Shown here piece after piece: positions 44,924 through 54,312 of a DNA stretch of 64,000 bases. This DNA comes from Sinomicrobium kalidii (GTDB lineage: Bacteria > Bacteroidota > Bacteroidia > Flavobacteriales > Flavobacteriaceae). Every line of letters starts with the position of its first letter. Positions within the stretch are counted from its first letter, which is position 1. Below the pieces are notes generated by a model, which was given only the letters and a program-made list of their open reading frames with translations, was not told the origin of the DNA and searched no databases. The stretch spans positions 1,426,001 through 1,490,000 of the forward strand of contig NZ_CP089211.1 in NCBI RefSeq assembly GCF_021183825.1, written 5' to 3'. Position numbers and translations under genes: made by a program.

Positions 44924-45763
44924 TCAGGGGTGAATATCCGGGCGATGCGGAATAGAAAAAGGGACTTGGTCTACAGGTTCTCCGACAGTAAAACGATGTG
45001 TTTTCACCCGAATGGTAAAGTGATCCTTCTTTTGTACTTTTTCCAGCACCATACTACCCGGAACAGCGAACGTACTGTCAGACGGAAATTCACTGAACCC
45101 CCATTGCCTGCCCCCAGACCAGAGTACTTCGGTATTTCCGGCCGGCCGGGTCCACGTTACTGTAGGTTGCCCGTACATTTCCCCTTCAGATCTTTTCATT
45201 CCGGATATGCCCTGTTGTTCTTCTTGCCCGGCACCGGGAGTCTCTGACAACGGACGAAACGGCAACATGAATGCTTCGGGGATTCCCTGTTCCTCTTTCG
45301 TGACTTTTTTTTCATCCAGGTCGTATACCACTGTCTTACCCGGCACTTTAACCGTAAGGTCTCCGGAATATACCAGGGCGAATCTGCATTCCCCTGGATG
45401 GTGATAATGCCCGGTCATCCTGAACCCCCAGGATTCTTTCCGCGTAGCTACTTTATTTCCCGTAATAGCAAGCTGATAACGACTTACCCCAAGTTTTTTC
45501 ACCTCATCTTCCGGAAGTCCGCTAATCTTTTTCCCCATTGACCTGCATATCTCCACGGCATCCAGGTATTGCTTCCTGATTACGTTTTCTCCGTTCATCA
45601 GGGTTTCCGATCTCTGATCTATATACATATCCGGGATATCGTTTTCAGACCGGCATCCGTACACCATTACAAAGACAAACAGTACAAGAGCCAGCCCACC
45701 GGACATAACCGTTTTCTTCAGGATATCATACAGGTTGTTTCCTTTATGGGTACGAATATTCAC
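44924..45763 (-). CDS. Uncharacterised lipoprotein in the sialidase locus
   Basis: The 279-residue protein has a hydrophobic N-terminus ending MVYGCRSEN (lipobox, Cys36). The second Met (MSGGLALVL, residue 21) could be the true start. The rest is predicted mainly beta with HYHHPGECRFALVYSGDLTV, VKVPGKTVVYDLDEKKV and PTVTWTRPAGNTEVLWSGG. I do not recognise a domain. It is the last gene of the minus-strand sialic-acid locus, separated from the sialidase by 66 bp that include a small hairpin (45772-45792). Its place suggests a role in sialoglycan binding or release, which is inference only. Confidence 0.7.
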   Translation of the reverse strand: MNIRTHKGNNLYDILKKTVMSGGLALVLFVFVMVYGCRSENDIPDMYIDQRSETLMNGENVIRKQYLDAVEICRSMGKKISGLPEDEVKKLGVSRYQLAITGNKVATRKESWGFRMTGHYHHPGECRFALVYSGDLTVKVPGKTVVYDLDEKKVTKEEQGIPEAFMLPFRPLSETPGAGQEEQQGISGMKRSEGEMYGQPTVTWTRPAGNTEVLWSGGRQWGFSEFPSDSTFAVPGSMVLEKVQKKDHFTIRVKTHRFTVGEPVDQVPFSIPHRPDIHP

Positions 45764-45829
45764 GGGTTAAAATTATCCCTTTTTCGGATAATATACAACC
45801 ACAATACGGCTTTTCAAAAACTTCGGGAA

Positions 45830-47491
45830 TTATTGATTATCCCTGATAATCGTTCCTATATCAACAGTCTGGAATGTCATATCGGCCTGGCTGCCCTCAT
45901 ACAGAATACCGATGGTATTTTTATTTATCGAAGTAAGGCAGGAATAGCCTCTTCCAGAACCTTCGTCCAGTAATATCCGGTATTTTTCCGGCCAGGTATT
46001 GCCGTTATCCAGACTTACCTTGATCGTCATGTTGTTCCGCCGTTCTTTTGAATCGGGATTGGAAAAGAATAGAATCGATTTTTTCTTTCCGTTTTCCATG
46101 TATTCGTGTTTGTACAATGAGGCCATGCATACGGGCTCGATCAGGGCGCCGTGTGAAGTGGGGTGTTCGGTCCAGGTATTTCCCATATCACCGGTTACGG
46201 CTACGGCCCTTCCATTGGCCTTTCCCTTCTCCTTCCGGTTTCTGTTGTCCCTCATGTTGAGCATCAGGGAACCGTCAGTTAATTGGACTACGGCACATTC
46301 GGTGGTGTTGTGAGCTGCCGGGGTACTGGTTTGCCAGTGTTCCCCGCCATCGGTACTGAAAGTGATATTCGAAAAAGGTTGTCCGTTGGCATCCCGCCCC
46401 TGGGTAGGAAATACGAGTGTCCCTTCACGGGTGGTTATACCGTTTCCCGGGGCGGGCGCCCATAACCACCAATCCTCTTTTTTGCACATTTCAGTGATAT
46501 TTACGGGATCATCCCAGTTCAGGCCGTCATCCGTACTGGCGGAAAGCAGAAATTGAGAAGTTTCCTTTACTCCGAATCCCGGTTGCGACCCCTTGTTCTT
46601 CCATTGGTGGTTCCAGGCCTCACTGTTTTCCGTAAGCCCGGTCATCCAGTTCCCGTTCTTGTCAATTACGCCGTGCATCCACAATCCGGCAACAAAGATC
46701 CGCCCGGTAGTTTTATCTACAAGCAGGGCGGCATCACTTACACCGTTGAATTTCTCCGGAAGGCCTCCCCATGTCCCCCGGTCAAGAACTACCCTGTGAT
46801 CTCCCCAGGTATTCCCGCCGTCTGTGCTCCGGCTGATACCGATATCGATATTTCCCTGGAGGTCCCTGGAGCTGTCATATCTCATATCATAACCTGCAAT
46901 GAGCGTTCCCTTGCCGGTCTTTACCAATGAGGGGATACGATAGGTATGCACCCCGTCATCGCCGTGTTTTCTTACCGCAACTCCCGTATTCAGCACTTTC
47001 ATTTTTCCCGGAGGTATCGGTTCGGGGTTTATATTTGTGTTCCCAAATTTCATCCCGTGACACGAAATGGTGATCTTATGGGAAATATCGGCTTCATCTT
47101 CCAGTTTCAGGGATACCCAGAAAAAATTCCGTGTACCTTCCAGCAGCATATCCCCTTTTAAGTGAACTGTCCCGGTAATTTCACCGGAAGCAGCAAATAC
47201 AGGGCTGCTTTCAGTAATGAACCGTTTTTCCTTTCCAACAGCATACAGCGCTATACGCTCAATGTCACTAAGCGTTGTTTTTCCGGAAAGTTCAATACTC
47301 ACTTCCGACAACCGTACGGGAGTTAGGGAATCGGGGTTTTGAATTTCAAGCAGCAAGGTATGGTTATAAGGCCTGGATTTTAAAACAGGGTATATAAACT
47401 GATGCTGCAAAACGGTCAGGTCGTTCTCGGCCGTTTTACAGGACGGAAGCAATATATATAAAAAGAGAAGGATTAAAATTCTGTATTTCAT
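45830..47491 (-). CDS. Exo-alpha-sialidase with N-terminal sialidase_N domain
   Basis: The 553-residue lipoprotein (signal ending LPSC) is a GH33 neuraminidase. An N-terminal beta domain of about 160 residues, like the sialidase N-terminal module of BT0455-type enzymes, precedes a six-bladed propeller. The propeller has the Arg motif YRIPS (near residue 186), five Asp boxes (STDGGNTW, STDDGLNW, STDGGEHW, TGDMGNTW, SLDNGNTW) and the GYSCL nucleophile region followed by GILYEG. It releases terminal Neu5Ac outside the cell or in the periplasm. It is distinct in architecture from the second sialidase at 54313. Confidence 0.93.
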   Translation of the reverse strand: MKYRILILLFLYILLPSCKTAENDLTVLQHQFIYPVLKSRPYNHTLLLEIQNPDSLTPVRLSEVSIELSGKTTLSDIERIALYAVGKEKRFITESSPVFAASGEITGTVHLKGDMLLEGTRNFFWVSLKLEDEADISHKITISCHGMKFGNTNINPEPIPPGKMKVLNTGVAVRKHGDDGVHTYRIPSLVKTGKGTLIAGYDMRYDSSRDLQGNIDIGISRSTDGGNTWGDHRVVLDRGTWGGLPEKFNGVSDAALLVDKTTGRIFVAGLWMHGVIDKNGNWMTGLTENSEAWNHQWKNKGSQPGFGVKETSQFLLSASTDDGLNWDDPVNITEMCKKEDWWLWAPAPGNGITTREGTLVFPTQGRDANGQPFSNITFSTDGGEHWQTSTPAAHNTTECAVVQLTDGSLMLNMRDNRNRKEKGKANGRAVAVTGDMGNTWTEHPTSHGALIEPVCMASLYKHEYMENGKKKSILFFSNPDSKERRNNMTIKVSLDNGNTWPEKYRILLDEGSGRGYSCLTSINKNTIGILYEGSQADMTFQTVDIGTIIRDNQ

Positions 47492-47520
47492 GGTGCTTAG
47501 TTTTATTTAAAAGCCCGGGA

Positions 47521-48990
47521 TTATTCCGTACGTTGTTCACTGGGAACGACAATATCGGGTATGGGTAATTTATCTGAAGCCGGCAGATAACGCTTCAGGC
47601 TGTCCTTTATCCTGTCGTATTCAGGATGGCCGGCAAGGTTTTCCCATTCGGCAGGGTCTTTCTTAATGTTGTACAACTCTTCCGTTCCGTCCCGGTACTT
47701 TATGTATTTCCATTGACGGTCCCTTACAGCATGGTTTTTATAACCATAGGTCATACGGACAGGAAGATAACGGCCTGCTTTGCCATTCATAAGTTTTACA
47801 AGGCTGTTTCCTTCCAGCGCCTCCTTTTGCGGCAGGTCCGAGAGTTCATTGAGTGTGGGGTAAATATCGATCAGGCTTACCGGGGTATCTACCTTCCTCC
47901 CCTTTTGCACGCCCGGCCCGGCTATGATCATCGGGATATGGGTGGCTTTTTCCCACAATACGAATTTTTCCCAATGTTCTTTTTCCCCGAGGTGATACCC
48001 GTGGTCTGACCAGATCACAATAATGGTGTTTTCCGCATGTTTGCTTTTTTGCAGGGCATTGAGCAGCCTGCCTATCTGGGCATCGGCAAAAGTACAGGAG
48101 GCGTAGTAGGCCTGTACTGCCTCCCTGTATTTGTCTGTGCCATCAGGACTTCCCTTTCTGATAGTATTGTAAATAAAGGGTTTGCCTTCCTCAAGAATGG
48201 TAAGGCCGCCTTGCGGGAGGTCGTCCAGGTCGTCTTCGCGAAGACCGGGCATGACCAGGCTGTCCATGGGATACATATCAAAATATTCCTGCGGCACATA
48301 ATTGGGCATATGCGGCCTGAAAATACCGGCTCCCATAAAAAAGGGGGTGTCTACGGAATCCAGTTTTCCGACCAGCCAGTCCACGGTTCGTATATCCGGA
48401 TGCTCATCGTTTTCATCATAGGGCCTGGGGCCCCAATCAAAAGGGATACTGGTGGGGGCCCCGTCCCTTTCCCCTCCTATCCAAACCGGCAGTCCGTTCA
48501 GCTTTTCGGATGGCGGTTCATCGGGATACGGGGGAAGTTTTAAAAACTCGTCAAAAGCCCCGTCGTCGTGAAAAGCGTGGTTCATCTGGTGATGATAGAT
48601 CTTTCCCGCCCCGATGGTCAGGTAACCGTTTTCGCCGAAGTACTCGGGAATGGTAACTGCGTCGGGAATGGCTGCCCTCCAGTCGGTCTGGTTTCCGTAT
48701 ATCCCGGTGGTCGAAGGGTACAATCCGCTCAATATGGATGCCCTTGAAGGATTACAAGCCGGAGAATTACAGAAGGCATTTGTAAAAAGCACACCCTGAT
48801 CTGCAATTTTTTGCAGGTTGGGGGTCTTAATATGATATGTAGTGTCCAGAAGATCAACGGCATCGTTCATATCGTCTATGGCAATGAACAATACATTCGG
48901 TTTTTCAATAGATTCCGTCTTTTCCTTGTTCTTGCAAGCGGTTAAACACAGGCTTGCAAGCATTACAATAAGATATGTTTTACGTTTCAT
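47521..48990 (-). CDS. Sulfatase (S1 family, iduronate-2-sulfatase-like lipoprotein)
   Basis: The 489-residue lipoprotein (signal ending LTAC) belongs to the type I sulfatases. The FGly motif is CNPSRASILSGL, with Cys79 to be converted to formylglycine. Metal-binding segments NVLFIAIDDMND and IVIWSDHGYHLGEKEHWEKF are present. Overall it resembles iduronate-2-sulfatase relatives. In this locus a sulfated host glycan is a plausible target. No formylglycine-generating enzyme gene is in the window, so maturation must come from elsewhere. Confidence 0.92.
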   Translation of the reverse strand: MKRKTYLIVMLASLCLTACKNKEKTESIEKPNVLFIAIDDMNDAVDLLDTTYHIKTPNLQKIADQGVLFTNAFCNSPACNPSRASILSGLYPSTTGIYGNQTDWRAAIPDAVTIPEYFGENGYLTIGAGKIYHHQMNHAFHDDGAFDEFLKLPPYPDEPPSEKLNGLPVWIGGERDGAPTSIPFDWGPRPYDENDEHPDIRTVDWLVGKLDSVDTPFFMGAGIFRPHMPNYVPQEYFDMYPMDSLVMPGLREDDLDDLPQGGLTILEEGKPFIYNTIRKGSPDGTDKYREAVQAYYASCTFADAQIGRLLNALQKSKHAENTIIVIWSDHGYHLGEKEHWEKFVLWEKATHIPMIIAGPGVQKGRKVDTPVSLIDIYPTLNELSDLPQKEALEGNSLVKLMNGKAGRYLPVRMTYGYKNHAVRDRQWKYIKYRDGTEELYNIKKDPAEWENLAGHPEYDRIKDSLKRYLPASDKLPIPDIVVPSEQRTE

Positions 48991-49000
48991 GTCTTAAAAT

Positions 49001-51631
49001 TTAAAATCCCTGTTTCGTTCCCGCAGACCTTCCGAAAACCAGGCTTAACAAATAGCCCGATATATAACAGGTGACCACTCCGACAAAGGAGAACATCAGG
49101 AAATGGATATCAGTATACAGACTTATGTACCAGGTCACAAGAACACTCAGTGCAACCCCGGTCAATGTTCCGGGCGCATTGGCCTTTTTTGTCAATATTC
49201 CCAGCAGGAACATGCCACCCAGTCCTCCGGTGAGGAAGCCTATGAACTTGAAAAACTGGTCCCAGAGCGATTTTATACTGGCATTGGCCATCCAGAGGGC
49301 CAGCAGCAGCCCCAGCACGCCCATGATGACCGTACCGGCCCTGGCAATTTTTAAAAGTTTCAGATCTGCTGTATCGGGCACAAACCGCTTATAAAAATCG
49401 TTACAAAACACTGTTGCGGTAGAATTTAAACTGCTGCTGATGCTTGACATGGCTGCCGAAAAGATGGCAGCGATCAACACACCGGAAATTCCCACTGGAA
49501 GTTCGTGAACAATGTACCACGGGAAAATGGAATCGCCATTAGACAGATCCAGCGGCAACCTTTCCGGCTTTTCGGAATAAAAAATATAGAGCAGGGTACC
49601 GATGGCGAAAAATATAATGGTTGCGGGGAAGGTCATAACCGCATTTGTATACAAAGTGCGTTTGGCGTCTTTCACCGTAGTACTGGTGAGATATCGCTGT
49701 ACTACAGTCTGGTCAGTCCCCTGTGTGACCAGTGCCGATGCCAGCCCTCCGAGAACAACGACCCAGAAGGTGGGCGTACTGAAACTGAAATCCGGGTATG
49801 TCAGCCTGAGTTTTCCCCTGCTTTCTGCGAAGGTAAACATCTCCTGTGGTCCAAGATCGGTATGCGTAAATATCCAGACAATGGACAACACAGCACCTCC
49901 GAGTAAAATAATGACCTGTAACACATCGGTCCAGATCACGGCTTCAATCCCGCCGTATGCCGTGTAAAAAATGCATATCACTCCCATAATGATCACGCTT
50001 GTTTCCACCGGAATCCCGGTAACAATGGAGATGGCAAGTGACGGTAACAACAAAATGATCCCGATACGCCCCAGTTGAAACAACAGGAAAGACAAACTGC
50101 CTATGGCCCTGGCGGTGTAATTGAAGCGGTTTTCCAGGAATTCATAGGCCGTAGTGATATTCAGCCTGTTGAAATAGGGAATAAACCGGCGGGCAATGAA
50201 TGGCGCCATACAAATTATCATCATATTGATAAGGAAGTACGACCAGTCTGTCAGAAAGGTCTTGGCCGGGATGGCCATAAAGGTGAGGGCGCTAAGGAGC
50301 GTTCCGAAAACACTGATCCCCGCCGCCCACCAGGGGATACGGCCACCTCCTTTAAAATAATCTGCCGTAGAATGCTGTTTCCGGGAAAAATAAAGGCCTA
50401 TACCGGCCATAAGCAGCAGGTAAAGCACAAGGATAACATAATTTACGGTCCCGAATGATGCCGGTCTCTCCGATAAACGCAACTGCAACACTTCGGGAGT
50501 ACGGATGCCCGGGGAAGCTTCTCCGGAAATAATAAAAAAACTGTTCCCTTCGGAAAATCCCAGTGTGGTTACGGGCAATGGCCGGGGAAGTGTATCCCGG
50601 ATGGTCCATTTTCCGGTAACCGTGTTCAGTGCCACTATCTGGTCCCCGAAACCCGGATGGTTTTCCAGGATGCTGTCCCGATAATGTATCGTCCGGTTTC
50701 TTTCAGGAGCAGAAGCCGGGAGCTCCCGGATGCGGTGGTCCAGCTTTTCCAGCAAAGAAAAAAGCTTTCCGTCAGATCCTCCGAGCATCAGGACATGCAT
50801 GCTTCCGGCTGCCATAGCGGTCCCGCTCATCACAACTCTCGGTTTTCCGTTGATCGCTATGGGCTTTTCCCCGCTCCATTCACCGGTATTCAGATCGTAG
50901 CTCAAATAGGTTTGCAGCAGTTGTGTAGGTTCTCCCTTCACAAAATTTTGTCCTCCTATAACGAATATCTTCCGGCTTTCCCCTGTTTCCTGTATCACAC
51001 TGCAATGCAGGCTTCTCGGGGTACCGGGAAAATCGGGCATCTTTTCCCAGGGTTCATCGGTTCCGTATTTCCACCGGTAGACCGTAGCATAGGTCTGATG
51101 ACTGTCCTTACCTCCAATAGCATAAACATAATCTCCCTCCAATACGGCAGACAGATAGGACAGCGGCAGGGGAAGTGAAGGGCAGGGTTTGATCCTGATA
51201 CCGTTATCGTACTGCAGCAGGAAAACCCTGTCACTGACCTCACTTTCATTATTGCCGCCCATGCACAAAACGCCTTCCGGGGTCTTTACAGAAGCCCCGT
51301 AGGCCAGGGCCACAGGAAGTCGTACCGCCGACAGTTCCCATTTCCCGTCCCTGAAAGTATAAATATCCCTGCTCCAGACCTTTTCCCCGCCTTTCCACGG
51401 TGGTGTGCCGGGGAAATTCGCTCCTCCGGCGGCCATGATAACGCCATTGTGCATTCCGCCCATCATCCCGGCATACCCCAATTGGGGATTTTCACCGCTC
51501 AGCTCCGGAAGTTCCAGGAGTTGATCCAGTTGAACGGCCGGAGCATTATTGCTTTCCTGCGCAAACAGCGGGAGAGAAAAAAGACAGGTAACTAAAAAGC
51601 CGTAAAAAAATGATCGCTTAACAAAAAACAT
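49001..51631 (-). CDS. NanM-type mutarotase fused to SSS sialic acid symporter
   Basis: The 876-residue fusion has a Sec signal (residues 1-25), then a six-bladed kelch-like domain of the cyclically permuted mutarotase family (about 30-390, repeats such as VIMAAGGANFPG, GVLCMGGNNES, YVYAIGGKDS, KIFVIGGQNF and HVLMLGGSDG). TM1 begins near residue 397 and is followed by a full SSS symporter (TADYFKGGGRIPWWAAGIS, GGLASALVTQGTDQTVVQRY, NSTATVFCNDFYKRF). The mutarotase would interconvert alpha- and beta-Neu5Ac in the periplasm directly at the mouth of the symporter. Normal NanM and SSS proteins are separate, with about 350 and 500 residues. It is 6 bp from NanA. Confidence 0.92.
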   Translation of the reverse strand: MFFVKRSFFYGFLVTCLFSLPLFAQESNNAPAVQLDQLLELPELSGENPQLGYAGMMGGMHNGVIMAAGGANFPGTPPWKGGEKVWSRDIYTFRDGKWELSAVRLPVALAYGASVKTPEGVLCMGGNNESEVSDRVFLLQYDNGIRIKPCPSLPLPLSYLSAVLEGDYVYAIGGKDSHQTYATVYRWKYGTDEPWEKMPDFPGTPRSLHCSVIQETGESRKIFVIGGQNFVKGEPTQLLQTYLSYDLNTGEWSGEKPIAINGKPRVVMSGTAMAAGSMHVLMLGGSDGKLFSLLEKLDHRIRELPASAPERNRTIHYRDSILENHPGFGDQIVALNTVTGKWTIRDTLPRPLPVTTLGFSEGNSFFIISGEASPGIRTPEVLQLRLSERPASFGTVNYVILVLYLLLMAGIGLYFSRKQHSTADYFKGGGRIPWWAAGISVFGTLLSALTFMAIPAKTFLTDWSYFLINMMIICMAPFIARRFIPYFNRLNITTAYEFLENRFNYTARAIGSLSFLLFQLGRIGIILLLPSLAISIVTGIPVETSVIIMGVICIFYTAYGGIEAVIWTDVLQVIILLGGAVLSIVWIFTHTDLGPQEMFTFAESRGKLRLTYPDFSFSTPTFWVVVLGGLASALVTQGTDQTVVQRYLTSTTVKDAKRTLYTNAVMTFPATIIFFAIGTLLYIFYSEKPERLPLDLSNGDSIFPWYIVHELPVGISGVLIAAIFSAAMSSISSSLNSTATVFCNDFYKRFVPDTADLKLLKIARAGTVIMGVLGLLLALWMANASIKSLWDQFFKFIGFLTGGLGGMFLLGILTKKANAPGTLTGVALSVLVTWYISLYTDIHFLMFSFVGVVTCYISGYLLSLVFGRSAGTKQGF

Positions 51632-51637
51632 ATGTCA

Positions 51638-52570
51638 TTATCTGTTTCGGGTTGCTTTCAGACCGGTGAAAAAACCCAGTTGTTCCAATTCGGAATGTAA
51701 CTTCTTATAATTTCCGGAAGACAGGGGCAGGACAGGCGATTTTGTTTCTCCGAGATCATACCCGATCATTTTCATTATGGCTTTTTGAGCCGCCAGGCCG
51801 TCATATTGCAGAAAGGTATCTATTATTTGTGTAATGGTAAAATAGTGTTCTGTCGCTCCCTGTGTATTTCCGGCAGTGTAATCCGCTATAATTTTCTGAT
51901 ATGTTCCGGGCATGAAGTTATAGGTGCTGCCAACAAAGGTATCGGCTCCCATGGCGAGTGCAGGTAAAAACAACTCGTCAACACCGAAAAGCATCTGGTA
52001 ACGATCGCCATATAGCTGGCTGCACAACATAAAGTCATTAAGCGCGGGTGAAGTGAATTTTATCCCTCCCAACTGGGGTAAACGGCTGCCCAGTTCATCA
52101 AGCAGAAGATGCATTTTAAAATTAAGTCCGGTTTTTCCTGGAATATGGTAATAGATGAACGGAATGCTATCCTGGCAATCGGCTATTTTTTCGATACCGT
52201 AGGTCAACTGCTCCAGGCTGGTAATGGGATAATAGGACTGCAAGGTGGCCGATACGCCGTCAGCCCCGGCAGCTACGGCATGTTTTGTGAGATCATTACT
52301 GATGGCATAACTGCTATGGCTTACGTTTACAATGACCGGAACCCTGCCGTCTATGGCTTCCATATACGCCTCGGTGATCTTTATGCGATCGGATATTTTC
52401 AGTAAAAGGCCTTCCCCGGTGCTTCCCATCAGGTAAAAACCCTCAATCCCGTTTTCAATTAAATTGTCCACCAATGCCGGAATAATACTGACATTTACGG
52501 AGCCATCCCTGTGAAACGGGCTGAAACCGGCAGCTATCAGCCCGTTGAAATTTGTCTTTTTATATTTCAT
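51638..52570 (-). CDS. nanA: N-acetylneuraminate lyase (DHDPS family)
   Basis: The 310-residue cytoplasmic class I aldolase cleaves Neu5Ac to ManNAc and pyruvate. Seen: GSTGEGLLL (pyruvate-carboxylate binding), FIYYHIPGKTG (catalytic Tyr about 141) and GGIKFTSPALNDF with the Schiff-base Lys171. These are NanA-type signatures rather than dihydrodipicolinate synthase. It lies between the PKD/LamG protein and the NanM-symporter fusion, which fixes the function. The next step, ManNAc epimerisation, is not encoded in this window. Confidence 0.95.
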   Translation of the reverse strand: MKYKKTNFNGLIAAGFSPFHRDGSVNVSIIPALVDNLIENGIEGFYLMGSTGEGLLLKISDRIKITEAYMEAIDGRVPVIVNVSHSSYAISNDLTKHAVAAGADGVSATLQSYYPITSLEQLTYGIEKIADCQDSIPFIYYHIPGKTGLNFKMHLLLDELGSRLPQLGGIKFTSPALNDFMLCSQLYGDRYQMLFGVDELFLPALAMGADTFVGSTYNFMPGTYQKIIADYTAGNTQGATEHYFTITQIIDTFLQYDGLAAQKAIMKMIGYDLGETKSPVLPLSSGNYKKLHSELEQLGFFTGLKATRNR

Positions 52571-52620
52571 GAATTTGTATTGACTTGTCTGTTTTCACGG
52601 TTCTCCCCGTATTAAGGATA

Positions 52621-52652
52621 TCGGAACAGGGAGAAGAGTATCCCTGTTCCGA
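52621..52652. promoter_or_regulatory. Perfect 12-bp stem-loop before nanA
   Basis: TCGGAACAGGGA (52621-52632) and TCCCTGTTCCGA (52641-52652) pair perfectly around the 8-nt loop GAAGAGTA. In the 221-bp gap between the PKD/LamG stop and the nanA start. No long T-run follows on minus, so it may be an RNA processing or expression-balancing hairpin rather than a simple terminator. Confidence 0.65.
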
Positions 52653-52704
52653 AACCTGTTAACTAAACTAAAGAACACATTGAAAACAACTGTTTTTTTG
52701 TTAT

Positions 52705-52738
52705 ATCCGCGGGCCGTGTATTATTCGGTCCCGCGGAT
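52705..52738. promoter_or_regulatory. Second stem-loop before nanA
   Basis: ATCCGCGGG (52705-52713) and CCCGCGGAT (52730-52738) are a perfect 9-bp stem with a 16-nt loop. It is the first structure after the PKD/LamG stop on the minus strand and could end or thin out the susC-susD transcript before the catabolic genes. Confidence 0.65.
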
Positions 52739-52791
52739 TTTAGTCAGGATCGTGTTTATTCCATTATAATGTCAGATCATTTTTTCAGGTT

Positions 52792-54291
52792 TTACAGTTC
52801 AAACAATAATGCCACCTCTTCATCGGTAAGCGCCTTGTTATATATAATCAGTTCGTCGAGCATACCGCTATAGAAGGTCTTGTATTCACCGGGCGGCCCT
52901 TCCTGTGCCCCGATCTTGAAATCCTGCTCGTTCGATACTTCCTTGGTCGCAGAGGCATCTCCCTGTTTGACCAGTACGCCATCGACATAAAGGCTCGAGG
53001 TCTGTCCCCGGCGAACGCAAACAATATGATGCCACTGACCGTCAAAAATATCTCCTGTCAGATCGGCGGCCTGTGCGTTCTGAAAAGCGCCGCCACCGGA
53101 GTCTTCCACAGCGAACTGGACAATATTATTGTTATTCCCCACTCTCATCCAGGCCTGGTTATCACGGGAGCCGTTCGCCCCGCTTTCCTGCCAGACCATC
53201 ATCTTGGTATTGTTTCCCGTTTTTATCCATACCGCCACGGAAAAATCGGATGTTCCGAAATTCAATGCCGGATGATCCGGAATAACCAGTGCGCCCGAAC
53301 CACCAAACACCGCCGCGTTTCCTGATCTCCTGTCCGTCCCGTCAAAGGTCACGCCTCCGACATTGTTCGCAACAAGATTATTGGGACCTATATCTGTAGT
53401 ATTTCCGTCATAGGGATAAAAAGCGGCAAGGTGCTCTCCGGGAACAACCACCACGTATTCTTCTTTTTCAAGGGTGGCATTGTTTTTATCGTTCGAAACG
53501 GTCAGTGTTACCTTGTATTTACCCGGAGCGGCATAGGTTACCGTGGGATTTTGCTCTGTGGATACCGACGGGTTTCCTCCTTCAAAAGTCCAGGACCAGG
53601 ATGTGGCCAGGCCGACGGAAAGGTCCTGAAAAGCAACCTGCCCCCCGGCATACGTACTGTTGTTCTCTGCCGTAAAATCCGCTTCGATGGTGGCGGGGTC
53701 CAGAACGGTAATGTAATTTTCCTTTTTGAGCGTTTCGGTAGCTTCGGGGTTGGAAACGGAAAGTGTTGCATCGTATGTTCCGATCTCATCAAAGGTGACC
53801 TCCGGATTTTGCCCGGTGGCCGTAACTACCGTACCGTTCTCATTTTTGAATTCCCATTCCCAGGATTCCGCAATCCCCGTAGATTTATCGGTAAATTGCA
53901 CCGGGTCCGAGGCCAGCACCGTGGTCTTGTCTGCATTGAAATCCGGGATGAGCCCGCCGTAGTTTACGGTAATGAAATCTTCTTCCGTAATTTCGTCACT
54001 ACTGCTGCTGCTTGAAAGTTTCAGGGTCACGGCGTAGGTGCCGGGTGTATTGTAGACCACCGAAGGGCCTGATAAAACGGATGTAGCAGGTTCCCCTCCT
54101 TCAAAAGTCCAGTCCCAGGATGCTGCACTTCCGGAAGATTTATCGCTGAACACTACGGTATCTCCGGCAGCCACCGTCACTTTATCTGCTTCAAAAGCAG
54201 CCTGCAGGGGCAATTGGTCGTCTTCATCACAGGCCAAAAGTACAAGGAGGCCTGTCAGTATTATTATCAGTAGGGTTGGTCTTGTTTTCAT
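52792..54291 (-). CDS. PKD-LamG surface lipoprotein
   Basis: The 499-residue lipoprotein (signal ending VLLAC) carries three PKD domains (about 30-110, 112-195, 198-285; each with the W-[DE/S]-W-x-F-E-[GE/N] style core, e.g. SWDWTFEGGEP, SWEWEFKNENG, SWSWTFEGGNP). A C-terminal laminin-G/concanavalin-like domain follows (about 290-499: LAAFYPYDGNTTD, IPDHPALNFGTSDFSVAVWI, WHHIVCVRRGQ). It lies directly downstream of SusC, SusD and a sialidase, so it is probably the surface glycan-binding protein of the locus. Confidence 0.9.
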   Translation of the reverse strand: MKTRPTLLIIILTGLLVLLACDEDDQLPLQAAFEADKVTVAAGDTVVFSDKSSGSAASWDWTFEGGEPATSVLSGPSVVYNTPGTYAVTLKLSSSSSSDEITEEDFITVNYGGLIPDFNADKTTVLASDPVQFTDKSTGIAESWEWEFKNENGTVVTATGQNPEVTFDEIGTYDATLSVSNPEATETLKKENYITVLDPATIEADFTAENNSTYAGGQVAFQDLSVGLATSWSWTFEGGNPSVSTEQNPTVTYAAPGKYKVTLTVSNDKNNATLEKEEYVVVVPGEHLAAFYPYDGNTTDIGPNNLVANNVGGVTFDGTDRRSGNAAVFGGSGALVIPDHPALNFGTSDFSVAVWIKTGNNTKMMVWQESGANGSRDNQAWMRVGNNNNIVQFAVEDSGGGAFQNAQAADLTGDIFDGQWHHIVCVRRGQTSSLYVDGVLVKQGDASATKEVSNEQDFKIGAQEGPPGEYKTFYSGMLDELIIYNKALTDEEVALLFEL

Positions 54292-54312
54292 AATTCCTGT
54301 TTTTTCATGTCT

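Noticed and set aside
51638..52570. Dihydrodipicolinate synthase (dapA)
   Set aside because: The YYHIPGKTG and GGIKFTS sequences and the sialidase/NanM neighbours fit N-acetylneuraminate lyase better.
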